Source: JANXYW01 sp964458665
Lineage (GTDB): Bacteria; Chloroflexota; Dehalococcoidia; DSTF01; JACRBR01
Reading direction: 5' to 3'
Assembly: GCA_964458665.1 (NCBI GenBank)
Contig: CAYWOO010000192.1
Location: 1 to 64,000 of the forward strand
Length of the DNA stretch: 64,000 nt
In this document: piece after piece, positions 15,535 to 23,613 of the stretch
Position numbering within the stretch: position 1 is the first letter of the stretch
How the letters are laid out: the number at the start of each line of letters is the position of its first letter
The notes under the pieces: generated by a model
What the model was told of the DNA's origin: nothing
The model's input: the letters and a program-made list of their open reading frames with translations, nothing else
The model's database searches: none
Made by a program: the position numbers and the translations under genes

Positions 15535-16299
15535 TTACGGCGCGAGGCGGACGGCCACACCTTGCGCCGCCATATGCCGCTTCGCCTCGGCGATCGAATA
15601 CTCGCCGAAGTGGAAGATGCTCGCCGCCAGCACGGCATCGGCCTTCCCCTGCACGACCGCATCGACCATGTGCTGCGGATTGCCGCAGCCGCCGCTGGCG
15701 ACGACCGGGACCTCGACCGCTTCGCTGATCGCACGGGTCAGCGGAAGGTCATAGCCGTCCTTGTGACCGTCGGTGTCCATGCTCGTAACCAGCAGCTCGC
15801 CCGCGCCCAGCTCGACAGCCTGCTTCGCCCATGCGATCGCGTCGAGGCCCGTAGGCTTGCGGCCGCCGTGCGTATACACCTCCCAGCGCCCCTGCCCCAC
15901 TGCCTTCGCATCGATCGCGACAACCATGCACTGCGCGCCGAATCGCTCCGAGCATACGCGCACGAGGCTGGGATCGGCGACGGCCGCGCTGTTCAGCGAA
16001 ACCTTGTCGGCGCCCAGCTCCAGCAGCACGCGTACATCGAGATCGCTGCGGACGCCGCCGCCCACGGTGAACGGGATGAAGACTTCATCTGCGGTCCGCG
16101 CGATCATGTCGTACGTCGTGCTCCGATTGTCGCTGGACGCCGTTATGTCGAGGAACACCAGTTCGTCAGCCCCCTGCGCGTCATACAGCTTCGCCAGCTC
16201 GACGGGATCGCCCGCATCGCGCAGCTCGACGAACGAGATGCCCTTCACGACACGCCCATTATCGACATCGAAGCACGGAATGATCCGCTTGGTCAGCAT
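15535..16299 (-). CDS. hisF: Imidazole glycerol phosphate synthase cyclase subunit HisF
   Basis: 254 residues, full length. MLTKRIIPCFDVDNGRVVKG carries the first catalytic Asp; CMVVAIDAKAV carries the second. VFLDITAS, PFTVGGGVRS and the C-terminal VVASGGCGNPQHMVDAV form the (beta-alpha)8 phosphate sites. With HisH (not in the window) it makes IGP and AICAR. It is probably co-transcribed with hisI. Confidence 0.96.
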   Translation of the reverse strand: MLTKRIIPCFDVDNGRVVKGISFVELRDAGDPVELAKLYDAQGADELVFLDITASSDNRSTTYDMIARTADEVFIPFTVGGGVRSDLDVRVLLELGADKVSLNSAAVADPSLVRVCSERFGAQCMVVAIDAKAVGQGRWEVYTHGGRKPTGLDAIAWAKQAVELGAGELLVTSMDTDGHKDGYDLPLTRAISEAVEVPVVASGGCGNPQHMVDAVVQGKADAVLAASIFHFGEYSIAEAKRHMAAQGVAVRLAP

Positions 16300-16317
16300 G
16301 ATGAAGTCATGGTAACA

Positions 16318-16392
16318 GGTCGGTCGTCGGTCGTCGGTCGTCGGAGGGTGTTATCGATTGTCATCCTGAGCGCGAAGCGAAGGATCTTAGCT
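16318..16392. repeat. Tandem CGGTCGT units and GTCATCCTGAGCGCGAAGCG dispersed repeat
   Basis: Bases 16318-16345 hold about four 7-base CGGTCGT-like units. Bases 16360-16392 match the widespread intergenic repeat GTCATCCTGAGC...GAAGGATCTT, related to 29011-29098. The rest of the gap to 16482 holds TAACCACTAACC-like simple sequence and no gene. Confidence 0.65.
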
Positions 16393-16482
16393 CGCCCAAC
16401 GACCATGCCTCGCGCAGCACGCGAGAACCGCGAAACGCCCGCTGACTGGAAGGGCTAAGTGCTAACCGCTCACTGCTAACCA

Positions 16483-17220
16483 CTAACCTCGCCGCTTCCG
16501 CCCCACCGACAGCAAATTCACCCGCGCGTTTTTCAGCGCCGTAAACCGATTCACCACGCGCTCGAACCCGACGCCGAGCGCGTACGTCGCGGTGCTAAAT
16601 GCAAGGTACTCCGGCTCCGTCTCGAACTGGAACAACTGCTCGACATCCATGCCGGCGTTGTCGTACAGCCAGCGCAGACGCGACGCGGTGTTGGCGCGAT
16701 ACACCGTCGGGAAGATGTCGTGCACGTCGATGCCACGCCAGGAGTTGTAGCGCCGGTGGAATGAGTACGGCAGCAGCGCCGAGCTGATGGTCACGTAGTG
16801 CCAGCGGTTCGGCGTCAGGATCAGCAGCCGCCCGCCGGGTTTGAGCACGCGCGAAAGTTCGCCGAACACGCGCTCCGGCTGCGTCAGATGCTCCGCCACG
16901 TGGCTGGAGATGGCGATATCGAACGTGGCGTCGCGAAATGGCAGCGCACCCAGGTCGGCGCGCGCTGCGGCGTCGATGTTCCGGTTGCCATGCGATTCTT
17001 CGGTGACGTCGACGCCGACGATGAGGCGCGGCTTCTGGACGTCGTCGAAGTGATACTGAAAGACGCGGCCGCTGCCGCAGCCGGCATCAAGCATCGTGTC
17101 GCCCGCGCGCACGTAGTCGTGGATGACGTCGGAGAAACGGTCGTACATGCCGCGGAACTGCGGTGGGTAGAACCGTTCGCGCAGCTCTGTCTTGCGGAAG
17201 CGAAGGATTGGCATCGTCAC
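16483..17220 (-). CDS. Class I SAM-dependent methyltransferase
   Basis: 245 residues from a GTG start (ATG at 17214 possible). TMLDAGCGSGRVFQYHF is motif I, GVDVTEE motif II, DIAISSHVAEHLTQPERVF motif IV and LKPGGRLLILTPN motif V, the Methyltransf_11 pattern. The C-terminus (SWRGIDVHDIFPTVYR) is typical of methyltransferases acting on small molecules or sugars. The start overlaps the stop of the upstream small membrane protein (GTGA), so it is the last gene of a PadR-led operon. Confidence 0.88.
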   Translation of the reverse strand: MTMPILRFRKTELRERFYPPQFRGMYDRFSDVIHDYVRAGDTMLDAGCGSGRVFQYHFDDVQKPRLIVGVDVTEESHGNRNIDAAARADLGALPFRDATFDIAISSHVAEHLTQPERVFGELSRVLKPGGRLLILTPNRWHYVTISSALLPYSFHRRYNSWRGIDVHDIFPTVYRANTASRLRWLYDNAGMDVEQLFQFETEPEYLAFSTATYALGVGFERVVNRFTALKNARVNLLSVGRKRRG

Positions 17221-17609
17221 GCCGGCCAGGCGTAGACGAGCGCCACCACGACCGGTGTGGCGGCAAGGGCAGCGAGCGCGAGCGCCAGTCGCGGTGCCGG
17301 CAGGTTGCGGTGGCGTTCCACATGAAGCAACAGCGCGCCATCAGGCTGCATCAGCGGCCTCCGCAGCGGCCGCGTTCCCCGAGAAGGGCGCAGCGTCCGC
17401 CCCAGGTCGCCCGCATCGCCCAGTTCACGCAGCGCCCGCGTCACGGCATCCATCGCGGTAACGCCGCCAACAACCAGCTCGCGCGCGGCGTCGCGAAGAT
17501 GCGCCCGTAGTTCGTCGCGCACAGCCTGCTGCTCCGAAAACGACCCACCCATCGCCCAGCACACCTCGTTGAGGTAGCCGTCGACGTCGACGTCCTCGCG
17601 ATCATTCAT
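17217..17609 (-). CDS. Small membrane protein with permease-prefix-like domain
   Basis: 130 residues. The first ~70 (EDVDVDGYLNEVCWAM...ELRAHLRDAARELVVGG...ALRELGDAGDLGRTL) resemble the HAAS/permease-prefix helical domain that often follows PadR regulators. One C-terminal membrane helix (LALALAALAATPVVVALVYA) is present. Start ATGA overlaps the PadR stop, and its own stop overlaps the methyltransferase start. It probably acts as a partner or anti-factor for the PadR protein; this is inferred from context only. Confidence 0.7.
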   Translation of the reverse strand: MNDREDVDVDGYLNEVCWAMGGSFSEQQAVRDELRAHLRDAARELVVGGVTAMDAVTRALRELGDAGDLGRTLRPSRGTRPLRRPLMQPDGALLLHVERHRNLPAPRLALALAALAATPVVVALVYAWPA

Positions 17610-17971
17610 CGCGCGGTTCCCTTCGTGGCGAGGACCTTCGCCATCGCTATGGAGAATGCCGTCCATTCGCTGCGCTTCGCGCGCAGTTCGCCCAGCCCGG
17701 ACTTCGTGATCGCGTAACGCTTGCGGCTCGGCGTGCCGGTGCTCTGCTCCCACTCACCCAGGATAAGGCCCCGGTCTTCGAGTCGATGGAGGATCGGATA
17801 CAGGACGCCCTGGCCGAGCTGGAGCGCGTCGTCGCTGCGGCGTCGCATCTCCTTCGCGATCTGGTAGCCGTGGAGCGGCCCCTCGGCCAGAATTGCCAGC
17901 ACGACCGTCGCGGTATTGCCTTTCAGCAGTTCGCGGTCGAAGCGCGCAAGGGGTTCTGGCGAGCGTGGCAT
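17606..17971 (-). CDS. PadR-family transcriptional regulator
   Basis: 121 residues. LLKGNTATVVLAILAEGPLHGYQIAKEM and LGQGVLYPILHRLEDRGLILGEWE are the winged-helix PadR domain, followed by RKRYAITKSGLGELRAKRSEW. It is the short PadR-s1 type, which usually represses its own operon. It is first in the PadR / membrane protein / methyltransferase operon with 4-base overlaps. The ligand is unknown. Confidence 0.9.
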   Translation of the reverse strand: MPRSPEPLARFDRELLKGNTATVVLAILAEGPLHGYQIAKEMRRRSDDALQLGQGVLYPILHRLEDRGLILGEWEQSTGTPSRKRYAITKSGLGELRAKRSEWTAFSIAMAKVLATKGTAR

Positions 17972-17988
17972 CGTCTACAACCTACCAG

Positions 17989-18636
17989 CTACGACGGCAG
18001 CGTCCACGGGACGGCGCGGCGCGGATTGTCCGTGCCACCGCTCATGATCGCCCCGCTCTGCACGGTGACGTCGCCGTTCGCTGCCACTTCGACCTGCATC
18101 GTATCCATCGACCGCGATGCGGGGCCGAACACGCGCACGCCCGCTTTCGTGTAGGTCGAGCCGTGACAGTTGCAGTTGAACCAGCCGCGTCGGCCCAACT
18201 CGTCCGCGGGCGCCACGAAGTCATTCTTCCACGGCACGGTGCAACCGAGATGGGGACACTTCCACCACAACGCCAGCAGCCCGCCATCGGTGGCGGTATG
18301 ATCGCCGCCGATGCGGCCTTCGTTGGCATCGAGGTTGACGAGGAGGAAGTGACCTTCGAGGTTCTGTTTCGGTGCGGCGCCCGGTAGCGGAATAGCATGC
18401 GCTTTCACCGTCACAGGCCCGCCGAAGCCGCCGATCCCGCGCGGATACAGGCTGTTGAGGACGCCTGCTCCGGCCGCAACGACGAGCGCACCGAGCGACG
18501 TCCAAAAGCCGAGCTTCAACACGCTTCGTCTGCTGAGCCGCGGCACCCGGGCCGACCCGGCGCCTGCTTCGACGACTGCCACCCCTTCGGTCCGTACGAT
18601 TTCGCTGCACCACGTGGCACCTCGCGCCTGCTTCAT
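17989..18636 (-). CDS. Rieske [2Fe-2S] protein (QcrA-like)
   Basis: 215 residues. LSRRSVLKLGF before the membrane helix (about 41-60) is a twin-arginine type signal anchor. Cluster ligands are Cys127 and His129 (CPHLGC) and Cys155 and His158 (CNCHGS); Cys132 and Cys157 would form the stabilising disulfide. This is the pattern of the Rieske subunit of bc1/b6f-type complexes. No cytochrome b or c gene is adjacent, so the partner must lie elsewhere. There is no Shine-Dalgarno before the ATG, and the -10 box lies only 8 bases upstream. Confidence 0.9.
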   Translation of the reverse strand: MKQARGATWCSEIVRTEGVAVVEAGAGSARVPRLSRRSVLKLGFWTSLGALVVAAGAGVLNSLYPRGIGGFGGPVTVKAHAIPLPGAAPKQNLEGHFLLVNLDANEGRIGGDHTATDGGLLALWWKCPHLGCTVPWKNDFVAPADELGRRGWFNCNCHGSTYTKAGVRVFGPASRSMDTMQVEVAANGDVTVQSGAIMSGGTDNPRRAVPWTLPS

Positions 18637-18644
18637 GCATATGT

Positions 18645-18672
18645 AGTATATCTAGCTATACCGCTCTCGCAA
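18645..18672 (-). promoter_or_regulatory. Promoter of the Rieske gene, leaderless arrangement
   Basis: On the minus strand TTGCGA (18672-18667), a 16-base spacer and TATACT (18650-18645) lie 8 bases before the ATG. The transcript should have essentially no leader. Confidence 0.55.
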
Positions 18673-18722
18673 GTGCCTCGGCTAGGCATGGGCCGAATGG
18701 CGTCGCCACGTACGCCTCCCGT

Positions 18723-18752
18723 TTGTCGCGTATCCGTGAGGCCTGATATACT
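18723..18752 (+). promoter_or_regulatory. Promoter of the rpsB operon
   Basis: TTGTCG (18723-18728), 18 bases, then the extended -10 TGATATACT (TG at 18744-18745, TATACT at 18747-18752). The start point near 18759 gives a leader of about 70 bases. Confidence 0.65.
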
Positions 18753-18777
18753 GCGCGGGGTAGTGAACCGAGAGAAA

Positions 18778-18820
18778 CCGGACCTGGGGCCGTAACGGCC
18801 TCAAATTTATGTCCGGGAGG
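18778..18820 (+). promoter_or_regulatory. Structured rpsB leader next to the Shine-Dalgarno
   Basis: An outer helix CCGGAC (18778-18783) / GTCCGG (18811-18816) encloses a 7-bp hairpin (18786-18792 with 18796-18802, loop TAA). The outer helix overlaps the start of the Shine-Dalgarno GGGAGG (18815-18820). Ribosomal protein S2 operons are often autoregulated by such leaders; this one is a candidate from sequence alone. Confidence 0.45.
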
Positions 18821-18828
18821 ATTGTGAT

Positions 18829-19668
18829 ATGACGAATGCCGCCCCTGTCTCCACCGTATCCATGAAGGCGCTCCTCGAAGCGGGCGTTCACTTCGGGCAC
18901 CAGACGCATCGCTGGGACCCGCGGATGAAGCAGTACATCTTCACCGAGCGCAACAAGATCCACATCATCGACCTCCAGCAGACCGTACCCCTCTTGAAGC
19001 GGGCGATGGACTTCGCCCGTGCGATCGCGTCACGCGGTGAAACGATCATCTTCGTCGGCACCAAGAAGCAGGCGCAGGAGTCGATCGAGACGGAGGCGAC
19101 ACGCTGCGGCATGCCGTACGTCACGAATCGCTGGCTCGGCGGCACCCTGACCAACTTCCAGACGATGGAGAGCCGCATCGACCACCTCATCCGCCTCGAG
19201 GACCGTCGCGACCGCGGCGAGCTTGGCCTGCTGATCAAGAAGGAAGCCGGCAAGCTCATGGAAGAGATCGAGAAGATGAACCGCTACTTCGGCGGCATCA
19301 AGACGATGAAACGGCTGCCGGCCGCGCTGTTCATCGTCGACCCGCCGATGGAGCGCATCGCCGTCACAGAAGCGCTGCGCCTGCGCATCCCGATCATCGC
19401 GATGTGCGACACGAACTCGAATCCAGATGAGGTCGATTACCCCATCCCCGCGAACGACGATGCGATCCGCGCCGTCAAGCTCATCGCCAGCAAGATCGCC
19501 GATGCGGCGCTGGAGGGGCGGAACCTCCAGGGCTACGCGGCCGAAGCGGACGATACCGATGGCCTCGACATGGCGTCGATTGCCAGCGGCACGTTCTCGG
19601 CTTCGCCGGACGATCCGGAGCCCGCGAAGGTGAGCTACGCCGAGCAGGAGTCCGCACCGCAGGCGTAG
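18829..19668 (+). CDS. rpsB: 30S ribosomal protein uS2
   Basis: 279 residues. MKALLEAGVHFGHQTHRWDP, FIFVGTKKQAQE-like (IIFVGTKKQAQESIE), RWLGGTLTNFQTM and IPIIAMCDTNSNPDEVDYPI are diagnostic of uS2. The C-terminal ~35 residues are an acidic tail. The gene opens the rpsB-tsf-pyrH-frr cluster. Confidence 0.97.
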   Translation: MTNAAPVSTVSMKALLEAGVHFGHQTHRWDPRMKQYIFTERNKIHIIDLQQTVPLLKRAMDFARAIASRGETIIFVGTKKQAQESIETEATRCGMPYVTNRWLGGTLTNFQTMESRIDHLIRLEDRRDRGELGLLIKKEAGKLMEEIEKMNRYFGGIKTMKRLPAALFIVDPPMERIAVTEALRLRIPIIAMCDTNSNPDEVDYPIPANDDAIRAVKLIASKIADAALEGRNLQGYAAEADDTDGLDMASIASGTFSASPDDPEPAKVSYAEQESAPQA

Positions 19669-19713
19669 TCCGCCGCGCAGCATCAACCAGGCATCGAAGA
19701 GAGGACGACCGAC

Positions 19714-20220
19714 GTGGCAGTAACAGCAGACATGGTCAAGCAGCTTCGCGACCTTTCGGGCGCAGGCGTCATGGACTGCAAGAAGGCGCTCGACGAGACC
19801 GGCGGCGACGTCGATAGGGCCGTGAAGGTCTTGCGCGAAAAAGGCATCGCCAACGCCGACAAGAAGTCAGGCCGCGAGACTGGGCAGGGACTCGTCGACT
19901 CCTACATCCACGCGGGCGGCCGGATCGGCGTGCTCGTCGAAGTGAACTGCGAGACGGACTTCGTCGCGCGCACCGCAGAGTTCAAGCAGCTGGTGCACGA
20001 TATCGCGCTCCAGATCGCTGGCATCCCGACGACACTCGTCATCAGCGAGGATCAGCTCCCGCCCGACGCCGAGGGCACGCTCGAGGAGACGGTGCTGATG
20101 AAGCAGCCATTCCTCAAGGACGGCTCCCGCACCATCGAGGAACTTGTGAAGGCAGCGATCGGCCACACCGGAGAGAACATCCGCATCCGCAGGTTCACCC
20201 GGTTCGAACTCGGCCGGTAG
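19714..20220 (+). CDS. tsf: Elongation factor Ts, short form
   Basis: 168 residues from a GTG start with GAGAGG upstream. The N-terminal UBA-like domain (MVKQLRDLSGAGVMDCKKAL) and the nucleotide-exchange motif (VEVNCETDFVARTAEF) are intact. E. coli EF-Ts has 283 residues; the second half of the core and the coiled coil are reduced here, as in the short EF-Ts of Thermus and Chloroflexi. It recycles EF-Tu-GDP. It lies between rpsB and pyrH as usual. Confidence 0.95.
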   Translation: MAVTADMVKQLRDLSGAGVMDCKKALDETGGDVDRAVKVLREKGIANADKKSGRETGQGLVDSYIHAGGRIGVLVEVNCETDFVARTAEFKQLVHDIALQIAGIPTTLVISEDQLPPDAEGTLEETVLMKQPFLKDGSRTIEELVKAAIGHTGENIRIRRFTRFELGR

Positions 20221-20227
20221 GAGCGCC

Positions 20228-20974
20228 ATGGGCGACGCGCCGTACAAGCGCATCCTGCTGAAGGTCAGCGGCGAAGCCCTGATGGGCGACGCGGCCTTCG
20301 GCATCGACCCTGCCACCGTCAACAGCATCGCCACACAGATCAAGGCAGCAAGCGACCTCGTCCAGGTCGCCGTCGTCGTCGGCGGCGGCAACTTCTGGCG
20401 CGGAGCCACCGCCAGCCAAACGGGCATGGACCGCGCCACGGCCGACTACGCCGGCATGCTGGCCACCGTCATCAGCGGCCTCGCCCTGCAGGATGCCATC
20501 GAACACGTTGGCGGCGACGTCCGGCTGCAGACGGCGATGCCGATCCAGCAGGTCGCCGAACCGTACATTCGCCGGCGCGCGATTCGTCATCTCGAAAAAC
20601 AGCGCATCGTCATCTTTGCCGCAGGCACGGGCAACCCCTACATGACAACGGACACGGCAGCGGCGCTCCGCGCGATCGAGATCGACGCGGACGTGCTGTT
20701 GGTGGCGAAGAATCGCGTGGACGGCGTCTACGATGCGGACCCCCGCAAGCAGCCCGACGCGCGGCGGTTCTCAAAGCTGTCCTACATGGACGCGCTGAGC
20801 CGCCGGCTCCAGGTGATGGACAGCACTGCCCTCTCATTGTGCATGGAGAACGACCTGCCGATCGTCGTCTTTGACGTCGGTTCGCCAAACGGCATCGTCG
20901 ATGCGGCGAGGGGCGCCGATATAGGCACGCACGTAGGCGCAGGTGATTCGTTGCTGGAGCCGGCGAAGGTGTAG
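20228..20974 (+). CDS. pyrH: Uridylate kinase
   Basis: 248 residues. RILLKVSGEALMG, VVVGGGNFWRGA, MDRATADYAGMLATVISGLALQD and ATGNPYMTTDTAAALRAIE are the amino-acid-kinase-fold motifs of bacterial hexameric UMP kinase. It makes UDP from UMP. The start is 7 bases after tsf, in the same operon. Confidence 0.96.
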   Translation: MGDAPYKRILLKVSGEALMGDAAFGIDPATVNSIATQIKAASDLVQVAVVVGGGNFWRGATASQTGMDRATADYAGMLATVISGLALQDAIEHVGGDVRLQTAMPIQQVAEPYIRRRAIRHLEKQRIVIFAAGTGNPYMTTDTAAALRAIEIDADVLLVAKNRVDGVYDADPRKQPDARRFSKLSYMDALSRRLQVMDSTALSLCMENDLPIVVFDVGSPNGIVDAARGADIGTHVGAGDSLLEPAKV

Positions 20975-21055
20975 GCGCATCCGCAATGCACAGCTGGCAT
21001 CTCGCCATACCTGCGCGTGCGGTACCATAAGCCCGTTTGGAGGAGTCGCCAGCAG

Positions 21056-21613
21056 ATGATCGACGGGGTCTTGAACGACGCGGAACACCGGATGCAGAGC
21101 GCGGTCGGCGCGCTGGATCGCGACCTGGAGACGGTGCGCACGGGCCGCGCGCGGCCGTCGCTCGTCGAGTCGCTGAAGGTCGACTACTATGGCACGCCAA
21201 CGCCGCTGAACCAGATGTCGGCAATCAATTCGCCTGAGCCGCGCCTCATTACCATCCAGCCGTGGGACAAGACACTGCTTGGCGCCATCGAGAAGGCGAT
21301 CCAGAAGTCGGATCTGGGGCTAACGCCCACGAACGACGGCAACATCATTCGTCTCGTCGTCCCTGCGCTGACGGAGGATCGGCGCAAGGAACTCGCGAAG
21401 ACCGTGCACAAGAAGGCGGAGGAAGCGCGTATCGCCGTCCGCAACGTGCGGCGCGATTCCCTGGATCACCTGCGCAAGGCACAACACGACAAGAGCATCA
21501 CCGACGACGACGAGCGCGGCGCGCAGGCGCGGCTCCAGAAGATCACCGACAAGTACGTCGCGGAAGTCGACAAGCACGGGCACGCGAAGGAACAAGAGCT
21601 GCTCGAAGTGTAG
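21056..21613 (+). CDS. frr: Ribosome recycling factor
   Basis: 185 residues. MQSAVGALDRDLETVRTGRA, PLNQMSAINSPEPRLITIQPWD and IRLVVPALTEDRRKEL are typical of RRF, which with EF-G splits post-termination ribosomes. The ATG at 21056 is preceded by GGAGGAG (21039-21045). An alternative in-frame ATG at 21017 is upstream of this ribosome-binding site. Confidence 0.96.
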   Translation: MIDGVLNDAEHRMQSAVGALDRDLETVRTGRARPSLVESLKVDYYGTPTPLNQMSAINSPEPRLITIQPWDKTLLGAIEKAIQKSDLGLTPTNDGNIIRLVVPALTEDRRKELAKTVHKKAEEARIAVRNVRRDSLDHLRKAQHDKSITDDDERGAQARLQKITDKYVAEVDKHGHAKEQELLEV

Positions 21614-21669
21614 GCGCGGGCAGGCGAGACGCCCGGGCCGGGCGCGCTTCCGCGACAGATTGAACCAAC

Positions 21670-22515
21670 GTGCGACTACGTCAGAAAGCCAAACCCGCCA
21701 GCAACGGTCACATTCCAAACGGAGTGGTGCCCTCCGACGCGATCGCGCCCATCACTGCGGCCGAAAAAAGGCGTGCATCCCCGGTTCCCGTCCCGCGGCA
21801 CGTAGCGCTGATCATGGACGGCAACGGCCGCTGGGCGAAGCAGCGCGGACTGTCGCGTCAGGCCGGGCATCGTGCTGGCACCGAGAACATCCGCCGCATC
21901 ATCCAGGCGTTCGGCGAGCGCGGCGTCGAAGTGCTCACGCTGTACGCATTCTCGACCGAGAACTGGACGCGGCCGCGGCGCGAGGTGTCGGCGCTGATGC
22001 GGCTCATCCCGCGCGTAATCAGCCGCGAGATTAATGAGCTGCACAAGAACGGCGTCCGCCTCGTCCACATCGGCCGGCTGGACCCGCTGGAGCCGAAGAT
22101 CCGCGAGAAGGTCGAGCAAGCGATCGAGCTGACGAAGGACAACGACCGTATGACGGTCGCTCTCGCATTCAACTACGGCGGCCGTGACGAGATCGTTGAT
22201 GCGGTCCAGCGGATCGTCGCCGATCGCGTGAAGCCGGAGCGTATCGACGGAGCGCTGTTCTCGTCGTATCTGTACACAGCAGGAATCGGCGATCCGGACA
22301 TCGTCATCCGCACCGCGGGCGAGATGCGGCTGTCGAACTTCCTGCTGTGGCAGTCGGCCTACGCGGAGTTCTACGCGACGCCCGCCCTCTGGCCCGACTT
22401 CGACGAATCGGAGATCGACCGCGCGCTCGATGCGTATGCGCACCGGGAGCGCCGCTACGGCGGCATCGAGGCCGTTGCGCCCGCGAACGGCGCGCGCCCT
22501 CGCGCGCACAAGTGA
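21670..22515 (+). CDS. uppS: Isoprenyl transferase (undecaprenyl diphosphate synthase)
   Basis: 281 residues from a GTG start. PRHVALIMDGNGRWAKQRG holds the catalytic Asp; AGHRAGTENIRRII, LYAFSTENWTRP and RTAGEMRLSNFLLWQSAYAE complete the cis-prenyltransferase pattern. It makes the C55 lipid carrier for cell-wall and glycan synthesis. The N-terminal ~40 residues before homology begins are extra and low-complexity, so the true start could be later. The stop overlaps the cdsA GTG. Confidence 0.95.
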   Translation: MRLRQKAKPASNGHIPNGVVPSDAIAPITAAEKRRASPVPVPRHVALIMDGNGRWAKQRGLSRQAGHRAGTENIRRIIQAFGERGVEVLTLYAFSTENWTRPRREVSALMRLIPRVISREINELHKNGVRLVHIGRLDPLEPKIREKVEQAIELTKDNDRMTVALAFNYGGRDEIVDAVQRIVADRVKPERIDGALFSSYLYTAGIGDPDIVIRTAGEMRLSNFLLWQSAYAEFYATPALWPDFDESEIDRALDAYAHRERRYGGIEAVAPANGARPRAHK

Positions 22516-23306
22516 GCCCACTCGCCCAGCGCGTCGCAAGCGCGGTCGTCGGCGTGCCCATCATCATCGGACTCATCTATCTCGGCGGTACCTGGTACGT
22601 CGCGGCCGTCGCGATCGCACTCGCCGTGGCATCGACCGAGTTCAACCACGCACGCCGCGACTGGCTCGATCCCGTGTGCGTCTTAACAGCGCTCCTCGTC
22701 GCCGGCGTCGCCGTCGGCGCGCACACCGGCGACTATCGCTGGTACGTGTGGCTCGGCGCAGCACTCGTCATCCCGCCGATCGCGGCGGCGCTCTCCCCCA
22801 CCGACAACGGCGCGCTCGACGACGTGGCGTGGATCGCCTTCGGCGTCACCTACGTCGGCATCCTCGGCAGCTTCCTCGTCCAGCTCCGCGACGTCGACTT
22901 CGATGGCCGCTCATGGGTGTACCTGACCGTGCTGAGCACATTCGCCGTCGACACCGCTGCGTTCTTCACAGGCCGCGCCATCGGTCGCCGCCTGCTCGCG
23001 CCCAGCATCAGCCCGAAGAAGACATGGGAGGGCTTCGTTGGCGGCTGGGGCGCAGGCTTCGCCGCGGTCGTGACGTTGGGCATCGCCTTCGACCTCACGA
23101 ACGAGCCGTTGAAGCTCGGACTCCTCGCGCTGCTGCTGCCGCCCGTAGCCGCCTTCGGCGATCTCGCGGAATCCGCTATGAAACGCCGCATGCACATCAA
23201 GGACGCCAGCGAACTGATCCCCGGCCACGGCGGCGTCCTCGACCGCCTCGACTCCATCCTCTTCACCTTCGCCCTGGTCTACGTCTTCACCCAAGTTGTG
23301 TTCTGA
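22512..23306 (+). CDS. cdsA: Phosphatidate cytidylyltransferase
   Basis: 264 residues with about seven to eight membrane helices. SISPKKTWEGFVGGWGAG and the C-terminal signature GDLAESAMKRRMHIKDASELIPGHGGVLDRLDS identify CdsA, which makes CDP-diacylglycerol from phosphatidate and CTP. It starts at a GTG overlapping the uppS stop (GTGA), evidence of coupling. The longer frame from 22347 lies inside uppS. Confidence 0.95.
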   Translation: MSPLAQRVASAVVGVPIIIGLIYLGGTWYVAAVAIALAVASTEFNHARRDWLDPVCVLTALLVAGVAVGAHTGDYRWYVWLGAALVIPPIAAALSPTDNGALDDVAWIAFGVTYVGILGSFLVQLRDVDFDGRSWVYLTVLSTFAVDTAAFFTGRAIGRRLLAPSISPKKTWEGFVGGWGAGFAAVVTLGIAFDLTNEPLKLGLLALLLPPVAAFGDLAESAMKRRMHIKDASELIPGHGGVLDRLDSILFTFALVYVFTQVVF

Positions 23307-23343
23307 GTTCCGCTGCGGCTCACGCGCGAACCCCCATTTCGGA

Positions 23344-23539
23344 GCGCGGGCGTTCAGCCCGCGCGTTCTCTGTCGCGGTTACGTCTTGGACGTCGCATAT
23401 TGTGGTCGCACGAGCGCGGGCGCAACGGGTTGCGCCCCTACAGCACTTCGCGAACTTCCGCCCCTTCGTGGCCTTGGTGCTCTTCGTGGATCGCCCCTCT
23501 CCTCCCCCTCGTGCTCCTTCGTGTCCTTCGTGGTTCCCA
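23344..23539. repeat. Three dispersed repeats in the cdsA-dxr gap
   Basis: The 307-base gap has no gene. It holds a GCGCGGGCGTTCAGCCCGCGC palindrome-type repeat (23344-23364), a GGGCGCAACGGGTTGCGCCC hairpin followed by CTACAG (23418-23442), and CTTCGTGG/CCTTCGTG units (23463-23539). These separate dxr from the upstream operon. Confidence 0.75.
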
Positions 23540-23613
23540 TCGCCCATGCCGGAACTGCATACACTCATGAGCGAACAGGCGCGCGGACAGAAGCCATGTG
23601 GTACGGTGATCGC

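Noticed and set aside
23296..23613. N-terminal extension of Dxr
   Set aside because: The open frame upstream of 23614 is made of dispersed repeats and has no similarity to Dxr.
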